Shown: positions 34,774 to 43,224 of the stretch, one piece after another
Position numbering within the stretch: the first letter of the stretch is position 1
How the letters are laid out: each line of letters starts with the position of its first letter
NCBI RefSeq assembly: GCF_038561965.1
Contig: NZ_CP139348.1
Location: forward strand, 1,364,001 to 1,428,000
Direction: 5' to 3'
Length of the DNA: 64,000 nt
Origin: Stutzerimonas stutzeri
GTDB lineage: Bacteria > Pseudomonadota > Gammaproteobacteria > Pseudomonadales > Pseudomonadaceae
Notes under the pieces: generated by a model
The model's database searches: none
Seen by the model: only the letters and a program-made list of their open reading frames with translations
Told to the model about the DNA's origin: nothing
Made by a program: the position numbers and the translations under genes

Positions 34774-36795
34774 ATGAAAATCGTGTTTTCGCCCGCCGAA
34801 CTGCTGATGAACCGGCTCAACTACCCGAGCAAGTTTGCCCTGATCGGCTTGCTGGTATTTCTCGCCTTCGCCAGCCTGATGTGGACCATCGCCAGCCAGC
34901 TCAACCGCACCATAGAGCGAGCCGAGAGCGAACTGGTCGCGACCGCCCTGGCGCGACCATTGTCCAAGCTGGTCGAGCTGACCCAGCAACACCGCGGCGT
35001 ATCTTCCATGCTGCTGGGTGGCAACGCCTCGATGGCTGACCGCCGCAACACACTGCAGACCAACGTCGATGCGGCCATGGCCGAGATGAACCGCACACTG
35101 GCCGACGACAAACGTGGCATGCGCGAATGGCAGAACATCGGACGCGGCTGGGACGAGATCAAGCGGAGCGTGCAGAGCTGGTCGCAGCCGCAGAGCTATC
35201 AGGCGCATACCGCGCTGATCGGCGAGCTGCTGAATTTTCAAACGCTGCTGTCCGACGTCTACGGCCTGACCTTCGATCCGGAGCCGCAGACTTATTACCT
35301 GATGACTGCCGCGGTCAATCGCGTGCCGTTTCTGATCGAGCGGCTCGGGCGCCTGCGCGGCAGTGCGTCGGCCATGCTGGCCCGGGGCGAAATCAGCGAC
35401 GAGCAACGCACCGCGCTGATCGTGGTGACCGAGGAAATTCGCTCGGCGACGGTCGAGATGGAACGCAGTGTGGAAAAGGTCATCGCCCAGCGGCCGGAGC
35501 TGCAGACGCAGCTGAACCGGGCGGTGGCGACCCTGCGTGAGCGCGGTGAAGCGGTTGACCGGGTTGTCCAGGGCATGGTGGTGCGCGGCGATTTCAGCAG
35601 CACCACGTCGGCGCAGTTCTTCGACATGACCACCGAGGCGATCAGCATCGGCTACTCGCAAATGTACGACGTGTTGCTGCCAAATCTGGATCAGCTGCTG
35701 CAGCAACGTATCGACGACGCCCGCCAGATGCTGCATGGCAACCTCGCCATGCTGCTGGTGGTGCTTGGCGTGATCGGCTATCTCTCGGTGGGTGCCTACC
35801 TGTCGGTGATGACCAGCATTCGCAGCCTGCGCGACGGCAGCGAACGGCTCGCCGCCGGCGACCTCACCGCGCACATCCAGCTGGCCGCGCGTGACGAGCT
35901 GCGTTACGTAGCCGGCAGCTTCAACGACATGGCCGAGGCCATGCGCCAGTTGATCGGCAGCATCAAGAGCAACTCCGACCACGTCGCCGACTCGGCGCGC
36001 AGCCTGGTAACTGCCTCCGGGCAGATTCATGTCGCCTCGCAGTGCCAGAGTGATGCAGCATCGAGCATGGCGGCGGCGGTGGAGCAGATGACCGTCGGCA
36101 TCGAGAGCATCGCGCGCAACGCCGGCGAGGCCGATGCACTGGCCAATCGCTCTGGCGAACTGTCACGCCAGGGCGGCGAAATCGTCGCCGCGGTGGTCGA
36201 GGAGATCAGCCAGATCGCCATATCGGTGGGCGACTCGGCGCGTACCGTCGCCGAGCTGGGCGAACGCTCCGGGCAGATCTCCGCCATCGTCGGGGTGATT
36301 GGCGATATCGCCGCACAGACCAACCTGCTGGCGTTGAACGCGGCAATCGAGGCCGCGCGAGCGGGCGATCAGGGACGTGGTTTTGCCGTGGTGGCCGATG
36401 AGGTGCGCAAGCTGGCCGAACGCACCGCCAACTCCACCAAGGAAATCGCACAGATGGTTTCGGCCATCCAGCAGGGCACCGAGGGTGCGGTGCAAGGCAT
36501 GGAGCAGGGCGTGGCAAAGGTCAACGAAGGCGTCGCACGTGCTCAGCGCGCCGGTGAGGCCATGGGCGGCATCCGTGAAGCGGCAAACCAGGTGCTCTTC
36601 ACCGTGGCGGAGATTTCCAATGCGCTGCGCGAACAGAGCACGGCGTCCGCCGAAATCGCCCAACAAGTGGCCACCATCGCCCGCATGGCCGAGGAAAACG
36701 GCGAAGCGGTAGGCAGCAACCACCACACCGCCAGCCGCCTCAGCGACCTGGCCGGCACTCTGCTCGACAATGTCAGCCGCTTCAAGGCGAGCTGA
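34774..36795 (+). CDS. Methyl-accepting chemotaxis protein with large helical sensor domain
   Basis: 673 residues. First helix KFALIGLLVFLAFASLMWTIA, a 300-residue periplasmic helical domain starting LTQQHRGVSSMLLGGNASMADRR (pattern like nitrate-sensor/NIT-type helical bundles), second helix LLVVLGVIGYLSVGAYL, HAMP (SIRSLRDGSERLAAGDLTAHI) and signalling domain with tip IAAQTNLLALNAAIEAARAGDQGRGFAVVADEVRKLAERT. ATG 34774 with AGGA upstream. Ligand unknown; NIT-type domains sense nitrate or nitrite in some members, but the key ligand residues were not checked. Confidence 0.93.
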   Translation: MKIVFSPAELLMNRLNYPSKFALIGLLVFLAFASLMWTIASQLNRTIERAESELVATALARPLSKLVELTQQHRGVSSMLLGGNASMADRRNTLQTNVDAAMAEMNRTLADDKRGMREWQNIGRGWDEIKRSVQSWSQPQSYQAHTALIGELLNFQTLLSDVYGLTFDPEPQTYYLMTAAVNRVPFLIERLGRLRGSASAMLARGEISDEQRTALIVVTEEIRSATVEMERSVEKVIAQRPELQTQLNRAVATLRERGEAVDRVVQGMVVRGDFSSTTSAQFFDMTTEAISIGYSQMYDVLLPNLDQLLQQRIDDARQMLHGNLAMLLVVLGVIGYLSVGAYLSVMTSIRSLRDGSERLAAGDLTAHIQLAARDELRYVAGSFNDMAEAMRQLIGSIKSNSDHVADSARSLVTASGQIHVASQCQSDAASSMAAAVEQMTVGIESIARNAGEADALANRSGELSRQGGEIVAAVVEEISQIAISVGDSARTVAELGERSGQISAIVGVIGDIAAQTNLLALNAAIEAARAGDQGRGFAVVADEVRKLAERTANSTKEIAQMVSAIQQGTEGAVQGMEQGVAKVNEGVARAQRAGEAMGGIREAANQVLFTVAEISNALREQSTASAEIAQQVATIARMAEENGEAVGSNHHTASRLSDLAGTLLDNVSRFKAS

Positions 36796-36808
36796 GCGCC
36801 AGCACATC

Positions 36809-36830
36809 GACGGCGCCAGTTGGCGCCGTC
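36809..36830. terminator. Hairpin shared by convergent chemoreceptor and chrA genes
   Basis: GACGGCGCC, loop AGTT, GGCGCCGTC: a perfect 9-bp stem with a tetraloop. It lies 14 bases after the chemoreceptor stop and overlaps the chrA stop codon by two bases, so it serves both directions. It lacks a T run. Confidence 0.65.
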
Positions 36831-38184
36831 ATCGCAGCAGATGCACCGCCAGGCCGACTAGAGCGCAGCTCAGCAACACCTGGATTACCCCACGCTTGAA
36901 GCGAAATAGCGCCACCGCTGCGCTGAGTGTGATGAGCGCCGAAGGCCAGTCGAAACTGCCGGCGAAGCCTTGTGGCCATAACACGTGATAGCCGAAGAAC
37001 AAGGCCAGGTTGACGATCACACCGACCACAGCCGCCGTGATGGCCGTAAGCGGTGCGGTGAATTTCAGCTCGCCATGGGTCGATTCCACCACCGGTCCGC
37101 CTGCCAATATGAACAGGAACGATGGCAGAAAGGTGAACCAGGTGACCAGGCAGGCGGCGAGGGCGCCGGCAGCGAAGGCCTGGTCTGCGCCGAACACCTG
37201 TTGCACGTAGGCACCGATAAAGCCAACGAACGCCACCACCATGATCAGCGGTCCCGGTGTGGTTTCGCCGAGGGCGAGGCCGTCGATCATTTGCGTCGGG
37301 CTCAGCCAGCCGTAGTAGCCGACCGCTCCCTGGTAGACGTAGGGCAACACCGCATAGGCCCCACCGAACGTCATCAAAGCCGCCTTGGTGAAGAACCAGG
37401 CCATTTGCGTCAGCGTCCCGCCCCACCCGAACAACACGGTCAGGACCGCCATGGGAAGCAGCCACAGCGCAGCGCCGATCGCCAGCAGCAACGCCAGGCG
37501 CGACCAGCGAAAGCGCGCATGTGCAGGGGGTGGGGTATCGTCGTCGATCAGCGCCGGGCCGTATGACTTGTCACCTGCCGCATGGCCACCGCCGATGCTG
37601 AACCGGGCCGGCGCAATCCGCCCGCCAAGGTAGCCAATCGTGGCTGCGCCCAGCACGATCAGTGGGAATGGCACATTGAGCGCAAAGATGGCTACGAACG
37701 AAGCCCCGGCAATCGCCCACATCCAGCTGTTCTTCAGCGCACGGGAGCCTATGCGGTGGGCTGCGTGCAATACGATGGCGGTCACCGCAGGCTTGATGCC
37801 GTAGAAGATTCCTGCAACCAGAGACACGTCGCCGAAAGCAATGTAGATCCAGGACAGGGTGATCAGGATCAACAGCGACGGCAGCACGAACAGTGCGCCT
37901 GCGACGATGCCGCCCCGGCTACGATGCAGCAGCCAGCCGATGTAGGTCGCCAGTTGCTGCGCCTCTGGGCCGGGCAGCAGCATGCAGTAATTGAGCGCAT
38001 GGAGAAAACGTCGTTCGGAAATCCAGCGCCGCCGCTCCACCAGTTCCTGGTGCATGATCGCGATCTGCCCAGCCGGGCCGCCAAAGCTGATGAAGCCGAG
38101 CTTGAGCCAGAACAGTAGTGCCTCCGTGAAACTGACGCTGCGCGGTAACGTCTGCTCTTCTGATTGCATGGCTTGCTCACTCAT
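36829..38184 (-). CDS. chrA: Chromate transporter
   Basis: 451-residue chromate ion efflux pump of the CHR family, two homologous halves each with about five helices. Motifs: LGFISFGGPAGQIAIMHQELVERRRWISERRFLHALNYCMLLPGPEAQQLATYIG in the first half and FFTKAALMTFGGAYAVLPYVYQGAVGYYGWLSPTQMIDGLALGETTPGPLIMVVAFVGF in the second. ATG 38184 (MSEQAMQSEE) overlaps the chrB stop by eight bases; a longer in-frame start at 38244 would run through chrB. Ends in a hairpin. Exports chromate together with its regulator ChrB. Confidence 0.97.
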   Translation of the reverse strand: MSEQAMQSEEQTLPRSVSFTEALLFWLKLGFISFGGPAGQIAIMHQELVERRRWISERRFLHALNYCMLLPGPEAQQLATYIGWLLHRSRGGIVAGALFVLPSLLILITLSWIYIAFGDVSLVAGIFYGIKPAVTAIVLHAAHRIGSRALKNSWMWAIAGASFVAIFALNVPFPLIVLGAATIGYLGGRIAPARFSIGGGHAAGDKSYGPALIDDDTPPPAHARFRWSRLALLLAIGAALWLLPMAVLTVLFGWGGTLTQMAWFFTKAALMTFGGAYAVLPYVYQGAVGYYGWLSPTQMIDGLALGETTPGPLIMVVAFVGFIGAYVQQVFGADQAFAAGALAACLVTWFTFLPSFLFILAGGPVVESTHGELKFTAPLTAITAAVVGVIVNLALFFGYHVLWPQGFAGSFDWPSALITLSAAVALFRFKRGVIQVLLSCALVGLAVHLLR

Positions 38185-39121
38185 CGTTAGGCCCTTCTGT
38201 GCCAAAAGCCGCCAGCAGGCCATCGAAAATGGCGCAGGCGGCATTCAGTAATTGGTCGTCGTTTCCAATACTCGTGTGCAGGCCGGCCAGCACCCGCTCC
38301 ACGCCAGCCGCCTCGGCCGGCTGGGCGCCGCCGATGTCGAGGTAATGCACTAGCGCAGCCATGCGCGTCAGGCCGGGTGCATCCAGGGCGAAGCTGGCTT
38401 GCAGGGTTTCGAAGGTCACCCTGTTGCCGACATGGCTGAACCGGGCGCCATCGAAATCAAAACCCAGCGCGTCATCAGGACAATCGCTCGGTGACTGCAG
38501 CCAGAGAATGCGCGCCGCGGGGTCTATGAAGCGCTTGATCAGCCAGGCACTGGCCAAGCGGTCGACCCAGGGGCGTTGCCGGGTAGCCCAGACACGCTCC
38601 TTGAATGCGGCGACAGGCAATCGCTCGATCGCCTGCTCATGGCCGCTGGGCTCGTCTCTCGAGAGTGCCCGACTGATCGCTGTCTCCAATTCGCGCAGCC
38701 GCGAGTCAGCCTGCTGTTGCGTAGCGTCCGGGAAAAAGTCGATGTCATGGATGTGGGAAAAGGTCTTGCGCAACTTGCGAGCCTGGCGCATGACGGCGAG
38801 AGCGGTATCGGCATCCAGCAATGCAAGCTGCTCTTCGGTTTCGGAACGCAGCTCGGAATATTCCTTGGCCCTGGAGAACAGGGGAATGAAGCGTTCGCCG
38901 TGTGGATCACTTACCGGTAGCAAACATGCGTAGCCGTCACTGTCGAGAATATTGCGCTCCACCGCAGCAAGGGTTTCTCGGCAGGACGGGTGATCGGGTA
39001 GCAGATACACGCCGTCCCGAAGTACTGCGGAACCGGCGGCTTTCAACGTTCGCCAGGCACGCATTCGTTCTGCTGCACTGGACGTAGGCAGAGCCATTAC
39101 CAAACAGAGCCATTCGCTCAA
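38177..39121 (-). CDS. chrB: Chromate resistance regulator ChrB
   Basis: 314 residues. N-terminal SEWLCLVMALPTSSAAERMRAWRTLKAAGSAVLRDGVYLLP is the canonical ChrB opening; the C-terminal domain has WVDRLASAWLIKRFIDPAARILWL and a GFDFDGARFSHVG motif. ChrB represses or modulates chrBA in response to chromate. The homology runs through a TTG at 39121 (an internal ATG at 39097 would cut conserved residues), so TTG is the likely start. It has no Shine-Dalgarno and is directly abutted by the palindrome at 39121-39159. Cotranscribed with chrA. Confidence 0.95.
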   Translation of the reverse strand: MSEWLCLVMALPTSSAAERMRAWRTLKAAGSAVLRDGVYLLPDHPSCRETLAAVERNILDSDGYACLLPVSDPHGERFIPLFSRAKEYSELRSETEEQLALLDADTALAVMRQARKLRKTFSHIHDIDFFPDATQQQADSRLRELETAISRALSRDEPSGHEQAIERLPVAAFKERVWATRQRPWVDRLASAWLIKRFIDPAARILWLQSPSDCPDDALGFDFDGARFSHVGNRVTFETLQASFALDAPGLTRMAALVHYLDIGGAQPAEAAGVERVLAGLHTSIGNDDQLLNAACAIFDGLLAAFGTEGPNDE

Positions 39122-39159
39122 TGTAGAGTACTCACGAAAAATTCGTGAGTACTCTACAT
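39121..39159. promoter_or_regulatory. 39-bp palindrome abutting chrB start, probable ChrB operator
   Basis: Perfect inverted repeat: an 18-bp arm ATGTAGAGTACTCACGAA, three A, then its complement (39142-39159). It covers the last base of the TTG start codon and the leader of chrB. On the minus strand a weak TGGACC-16-TAGAGT promoter could be placed with its -10 inside the arm (39151-39156). Position and size are those of an autoregulatory operator for ChrB; it might also act on the divergent hydrolase. Confidence 0.7.
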
Positions 39160-39283
39160 GATCTTCCGTTCGGGTCCATTGGGAATTGCGCCGCCAGCGG
39201 GGCGGCTACAGGACGATGTCGCTATGGAAAAAACCTGCTTTGCGGGGCAAGGTGACGGCACAACAATTCGGAAGGTCCTTGCT

Positions 39284-40240
39284 ATGCCTGAATCCGTTTC
39301 GCTGCGTTGCCGCGACGGCTTTGCGCTGTCTGCGCAGCTGTGGAGTCCACAAGGTCCGGAGCGCGGCGCGGTGATCATCAGTTGCGCCACCGGAGTGTTG
39401 TCGCGTTATTACGCCCGCTACGCGAGCTTTCTTAGCGAGCACGGATTTGCCGCGCTGACCTACGACTTCCGCGGTATCGGCGGCTCGCGACCGGAGCGTC
39501 TGCGCGACATGCAGATGCGCTGGCGCGACTGGGGTGAGTACGACTTCGACGCCGCCGTGCGCTTTATGCGCGAGCGTGATGCGCAAGGCCTGCTGGTGGC
39601 GGTGGGGCACAGTGCCGGCGGTTTCATGCCGGGTTTTGCCGAGGCGGCCAACCAGGTGGATCGCTACCTCAATGTGGCGGGGCAGTACGCCTACTGGCGC
39701 GATTACGCTGCCAACCGGCGCCTGAGCATGTATGCCAAGTGGCACCTGTTCATGCCCGCAGTGACCCGGCTCTACGGCTATTTTCCCGGTCGGCGGCTCG
39801 GTTGGCTGGAAGACCTGCCGGCCGGCGTCGCCCAGGAGTGGTCTCGGCGTGGCGCACGGCTGGAAGACAGCTACCCTGCGCACGAGCATGAATTGCTGTT
39901 CAGCCGCTTCGCCGCGATCCGCGCGGCGATCCTCGCAGTGAGCACCAGCGATGACGAGTTCGCCACGCCGGCAGCCATGCGCCGGGGCCTGGGCTACTTT
40001 CGCAACAGCCCGCGTCAGCTGGTGCAGCTCAATCCCCGCGCGATGGGCTTCGAGCGCATCGGCCATTTCGGCCTGTTCCACGACCGCCATCGCAACGGTT
40101 TCTGGCGCGAGACGCTGGAGTGGATCGCCGAGGGCCGCAATCCCTGGCTCGCCGATGAGGTCATCGAGGCAGGAGCAGCGCCGAACAGCGACACCGCCAT
40201 TCCTTTCGGCGCGCCATCCGGCTATAAGCCTGGCCCATGA
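39284..40240 (+). CDS. Alpha/beta hydrolase (serine hydrolase)
   Basis: 318 residues, cytoplasmic. Starts MPESVSLRCRDGFALSAQLWSPQG; nucleophile elbow GHSAGGFMPGF, ALTYDFRGIGGSRPERL, acid region ILAVSTSDDEFATPAAM and a His near IGHFGLFH. ATG 39284 has GGAAGG upstream; a longer frame from 39158 starts inside the chrB palindrome and is not homologous. Its stop overlaps the next gene by ATGA, so it is co-transcribed with the Gre-like factor. Substrate unknown. Confidence 0.9.
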   Translation: MPESVSLRCRDGFALSAQLWSPQGPERGAVIISCATGVLSRYYARYASFLSEHGFAALTYDFRGIGGSRPERLRDMQMRWRDWGEYDFDAAVRFMRERDAQGLLVAVGHSAGGFMPGFAEAANQVDRYLNVAGQYAYWRDYAANRRLSMYAKWHLFMPAVTRLYGYFPGRRLGWLEDLPAGVAQEWSRRGARLEDSYPAHEHELLFSRFAAIRAAILAVSTSDDEFATPAAMRRGLGYFRNSPRQLVQLNPRAMGFERIGHFGLFHDRHRNGFWRETLEWIAEGRNPWLADEVIEAGAAPNSDTAIPFGAPSGYKPGP

Positions 40241-40713
40241 ACAAGACCGCCCTTCAGCAGCAGATCATCGCCACCCTCGAAGCCGACCGCGAGGTCGCCA
40301 AGGCTGTGCTGGCCGCGACCCACGAGGCCGCCACCCATGCCGAGAGCAAGGCCGAGAACAAGTACGACACCCGCGGCCTGGAAGCCGCCTACCTCGCCGA
40401 TGGACAAAGACGACGCCTGCACGAGATCGAGACGGCGCTTGCCGCCTACCGCAACCTGCAGCCGGGTGCTTGCCTGGACGGCAACGTGCGGGTCGGCGCA
40501 CTGCTTTGTCTGGAACATGATGGCCACGAACGCTGGTTCTTCCTCGGCCCGGATGCGGCGGGGCTGAAGCTGCAGCACGAGGGGCGGGAGATCCTGGTGA
40601 TCTCGCCGCGCTCACCGCTGGGACAGGGCCTGCTCGGACGACAGATGGGCGATGAGGTGGAGTTGCAGGTCAACGGCCAACGACAGTGCTATGAGGTGCT
40701 GGAGATCGGGTAG
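40237..40713 (+). CDS. GreA/GreB-like transcription elongation factor paralogue
   Basis: 158 residues. N-terminal coiled coil (MNKTALQQQIIATLEADREVAKAVLAATHEAATHAESKAENK), then a C-terminal GreA/B-like domain: VRVGALLCLEHDGHERWFFLGPDAAGLKLQHEGREILVISPRSPLGQGLLGRQMGDEVELQV, matching the Gre PLGRALLGKxxGDEVE pattern. Such short Gre-related proteins (also Rnk-like) bind RNA polymerase. The tip acidic residues of true GreA are not conserved, so RNA cleavage activity is doubtful. ATGA overlap with the hydrolase gene. Confidence 0.85.
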   Translation: MNKTALQQQIIATLEADREVAKAVLAATHEAATHAESKAENKYDTRGLEAAYLADGQRRRLHEIETALAAYRNLQPGACLDGNVRVGALLCLEHDGHERWFFLGPDAAGLKLQHEGREILVISPRSPLGQGLLGRQMGDEVELQVNGQRQCYEVLEIG

Positions 40714-40750
40714 CACCGTCAGGCAAGTAGGTGGGCGATTGCGGAGTACT

Positions 40751-40771
40751 GGTGGGCTGAAGCCCACCTTA
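40751..40771. repeat. REP-like palindrome, GTAGGGTGGGCT family
   Basis: GGTGGGCTGAAGCCCACCTTA: a single stem GGTGGGCT/AGCCCACC, almost identical to the units at 25178-25195 and 32064-32081. It sits in the 144-base gap between the convergent Gre-like and topB genes and could act as their terminator. Confidence 0.75.
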
Positions 40772-40857
40772 CAAGGGTTGATTGTTCCTACGCTCCGGCG
40801 TGCCGATGTTCGCTGCGGGGCTTTGCGGTTGCTAAGCGGCTGCTTTTATCCGCCCCA

Positions 40858-42804
40858 TCAATCCGCTGCGCGTGATTTTCTCGTGCGTGGGCCGCTGGCC
40901 TTGCGGGGCGTGCCGCTGCGTTTCTTCTTCCACGGTTTTCCCCCTCGGCCCGCGGCTACCGGCGGGCCGCTGATGGTCATGCGCAGCCCGGCGCAGCGCT
41001 CGACCAGCTTGCTCATCCAGGCCGATTGCTTGGCGACGAATTCTTCCAGCGGCATCTCGCCGGTCTGCACCATGTCCAGCGCCTGTTCCCAGATCGCCGT
41101 GGTCCCGGGGTCGGCGATTGGCCGTGGCACGGCGTCGATCAGGCTGAAGGCTGCCGATGTCGCCGCCAGCGCCTTGCCCTGGCGAACCATGTAGCCGCGG
41201 TCGAGAAGGCCCTGGATGATGCCGGCGCGGGTCGCTTCAGTGCCGATACCGGTGGTGTCCTTGAGCTTCTGTTTCAGCCGCGGATCGTCCACCAGCTTGG
41301 CGACGTTCTTCATCGCCTTGATCAGGTCGCCTTCGGTGAAGGGCTTCGGCGGCTGGGTCTGCTGGTCCTTGAGGTTGATCTCGCCCACCGTGTAATCCTG
41401 GCCCTGCTGCAATGCCGGCAGGCTTTGCGGTGCTGGCGCTTCGCGACTCCCGCGTGCCGGTGCCAACGCTTCGGGCATGGCGCGTTTCCAGCCGGGCTCG
41501 ACGATGCGCTTGCCCACCGCCCGCAGTGCGTGACCGGCGCAGTCGAAGTCAGCCTGGGTGCGGTCGTATTCATGGTTGGGCAGGAACTGCGCCAGATAAC
41601 GCGCGCGGATCAGCGTGTAGACCGCTCGCTGCCGGCCCGCCAGGCGTTCGAGACCGCGTGCGGCAACGGTGGGGATGATGCCGTGGTGAGCGCTGACCTT
41701 GGCGTCGTTCCAGGCCCGCGAGCGACGCGACAGGTCCAGATGCGGCTGCAGCGCCGCGAGCGCCGGGTCGGCCTGCATCAGCGCCGCGACGATGGCCCGC
41801 GCTTCGCCGTGCTGGCTCAGCGGCAGGTAGCCGCAATCGCTGCGCGGGTAGGTGATCAGTTTGTGGGTTTCGTACAGCGCCTGGGCGATGTCGAGGGTTT
41901 CCTGGGCGCCGAGGCCGAGCTTCTTCGAGCAGACTTCCTGCAGCGTGCCGAGATCGAACGGCAACGGCGCCGCCTCGCGCTGACGCTCGGTCTTCAGTTT
42001 CACCAGCCGGGCGCTGGCGGCATTGCACATGGCTTCGGCAGCTTGCTGTGCACGGGACTGATCGAGGCAGCGGCCTTGATCGTCGCAATAGTCGTCCGGC
42101 GCCTGCCATTGCGCGGTGAAGGCGGCGCCATCGGCGAGCAGCTGCACATCGATGGCCCAGAACGGCACCGGGACGAAGTCGGCGATGCTGCGATCGCGAT
42201 CGACTACCAGGCGCAGCGTCGGCGTCTGTACCCGGCCCACCGGCAACACGCCCTGATAACCGGACTGGCGGCCGAGCAGGGTGAATAGCCGGCTCATGTT
42301 CATGCCGATCAGCCAGTCGGCACGCGAGCGGCCAAGGGCGGCGTGGTAGAGGTTGAAGGTCTCGGCGCCGGGCTTGAGCGCGGCCAGCGCCTTGCGGATC
42401 GAGGCGTCGTCCAGCGCCGACAGCCATAACCGGCGGATCGGCCCGCGATAGCGGCAATGCTCGACCAGCTCGCGGGCGATCATCTCGCCTTCGCGGTCGG
42501 CGTCGGTGGCGACCACCAGTTCGCTGCATTCGCCGAGCAGGCGCTTGACCGCCTTGAACTGGCTGGCGGTCTTCGGCTTGACCAGCATCTTCCAGCGCTC
42601 TGGCACGATCGGCAGGTCGGCCAGCACCCAGCGCTTGTAGCGCGGGTCGTAGGCGTCCGGCGGGGCGGTTTCCAGCAGATGGCCGATGCACCAGGTCACC
42701 GTCACCCCGGCGCCCTGCAGGCAACCGTCGCCACGCCGGTTGGCGCCGAGCACCTTGGCAATGTCGCGGGCCTGGGAAGGTTTTTCGCAGAGATAGAGTT
42801 GCAT
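40858..42804 (-). CDS. topB: DNA topoisomerase III
   Basis: 648-residue type IA topoisomerase. N-terminal Toprim domain MQLYLCEKPSQARDIAKVLG with VVATDADREGEMIARELVEH, the central GVLPVGRVQTPTLRLVVDRD region, the active-site Tyr in THKLITYPRSDCGYLPLSQHGEA and the SAHHGIIPT motif. The Lys/Arg-rich C-terminus (GRGGKPWKKKRSG) replaces the zinc-rich tail of some homologues. ATG 42804 is the family start. Decatenates DNA. Unlinked to its neighbours. Confidence 0.97.
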   Translation of the reverse strand: MQLYLCEKPSQARDIAKVLGANRRGDGCLQGAGVTVTWCIGHLLETAPPDAYDPRYKRWVLADLPIVPERWKMLVKPKTASQFKAVKRLLGECSELVVATDADREGEMIARELVEHCRYRGPIRRLWLSALDDASIRKALAALKPGAETFNLYHAALGRSRADWLIGMNMSRLFTLLGRQSGYQGVLPVGRVQTPTLRLVVDRDRSIADFVPVPFWAIDVQLLADGAAFTAQWQAPDDYCDDQGRCLDQSRAQQAAEAMCNAASARLVKLKTERQREAAPLPFDLGTLQEVCSKKLGLGAQETLDIAQALYETHKLITYPRSDCGYLPLSQHGEARAIVAALMQADPALAALQPHLDLSRRSRAWNDAKVSAHHGIIPTVAARGLERLAGRQRAVYTLIRARYLAQFLPNHEYDRTQADFDCAGHALRAVGKRIVEPGWKRAMPEALAPARGSREAPAPQSLPALQQGQDYTVGEINLKDQQTQPPKPFTEGDLIKAMKNVAKLVDDPRLKQKLKDTTGIGTEATRAGIIQGLLDRGYMVRQGKALAATSAAFSLIDAVPRPIADPGTTAIWEQALDMVQTGEMPLEEFVAKQSAWMSKLVERCAGLRMTISGPPVAAGRGGKPWKKKRSGTPRKASGPRTRKSRAAD

Positions 42805-42956
42805 GGAGGCTGTGACGGCAGCGGTCGATGGCGCGAAGCATGTGCACAAAAGGCGCTTCAGGCAATCTTTATCTGTATGTGCATACAGTTGTTGTGCGCC
42901 GATACCGGTCGTTCTTGAGCATGATCAAGTCTGGCGACGGCGAGGAGGCTTAGCCT

Positions 42957-43205
42957 GTGGCCACTGCAACAACGCCCAAAAAGGCACCCGCAATGGCCAA
43001 GAAATTTCCCCTCGAACCTTCCCACCCCGAACGTGTGTGCTGGGGCTGCGACCGCTATTGCCCGGCCACTTCGATGGCCTGTGGCAACGGCGCGGGCCGC
43101 ACTCAGCATCCGGCGGAAATGTTCGGTGAGGACTGGTATCTGGACGAATGCTGGGGCATCGACCCGGAACTGATCGCCAAGACCCGCAAGGAGTCGTCGA
43201 CCTGA
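42957..43205 (+). CDS. DUF3079 family small protein
   Basis: 82 residues with four Cys in WGCDRYCPATSMACGNG and the fixed ending RTQHPAEMFGEDWYLDECWGIDPE, the signature of DUF3079 (CWGCDRYCP..CGNGxxRTQHP). Probably metal-binding; function unknown. GTG 42957 has GAGGAGG upstream; most family members start at the internal ATG 42993 (MAKKFPLEPSHPERVCWGC), which has no clear Shine-Dalgarno. Divergent from topB. Confidence 0.85.
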   Translation: MATATTPKKAPAMAKKFPLEPSHPERVCWGCDRYCPATSMACGNGAGRTQHPAEMFGEDWYLDECWGIDPELIAKTRKESST

Positions 43206-43224
43206 TGTTGCGCGGGGTCCTGCG

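Noticed and set aside
34633..36030. Long minus-strand frame antisense to the second chemoreceptor
   Set aside because: No homology-like segments; the sense strand encodes a full chemoreceptor.
41026..42288. Plus-strand frame antisense to topB
   Set aside because: Shadow of topoisomerase III, which has all catalytic motifs.
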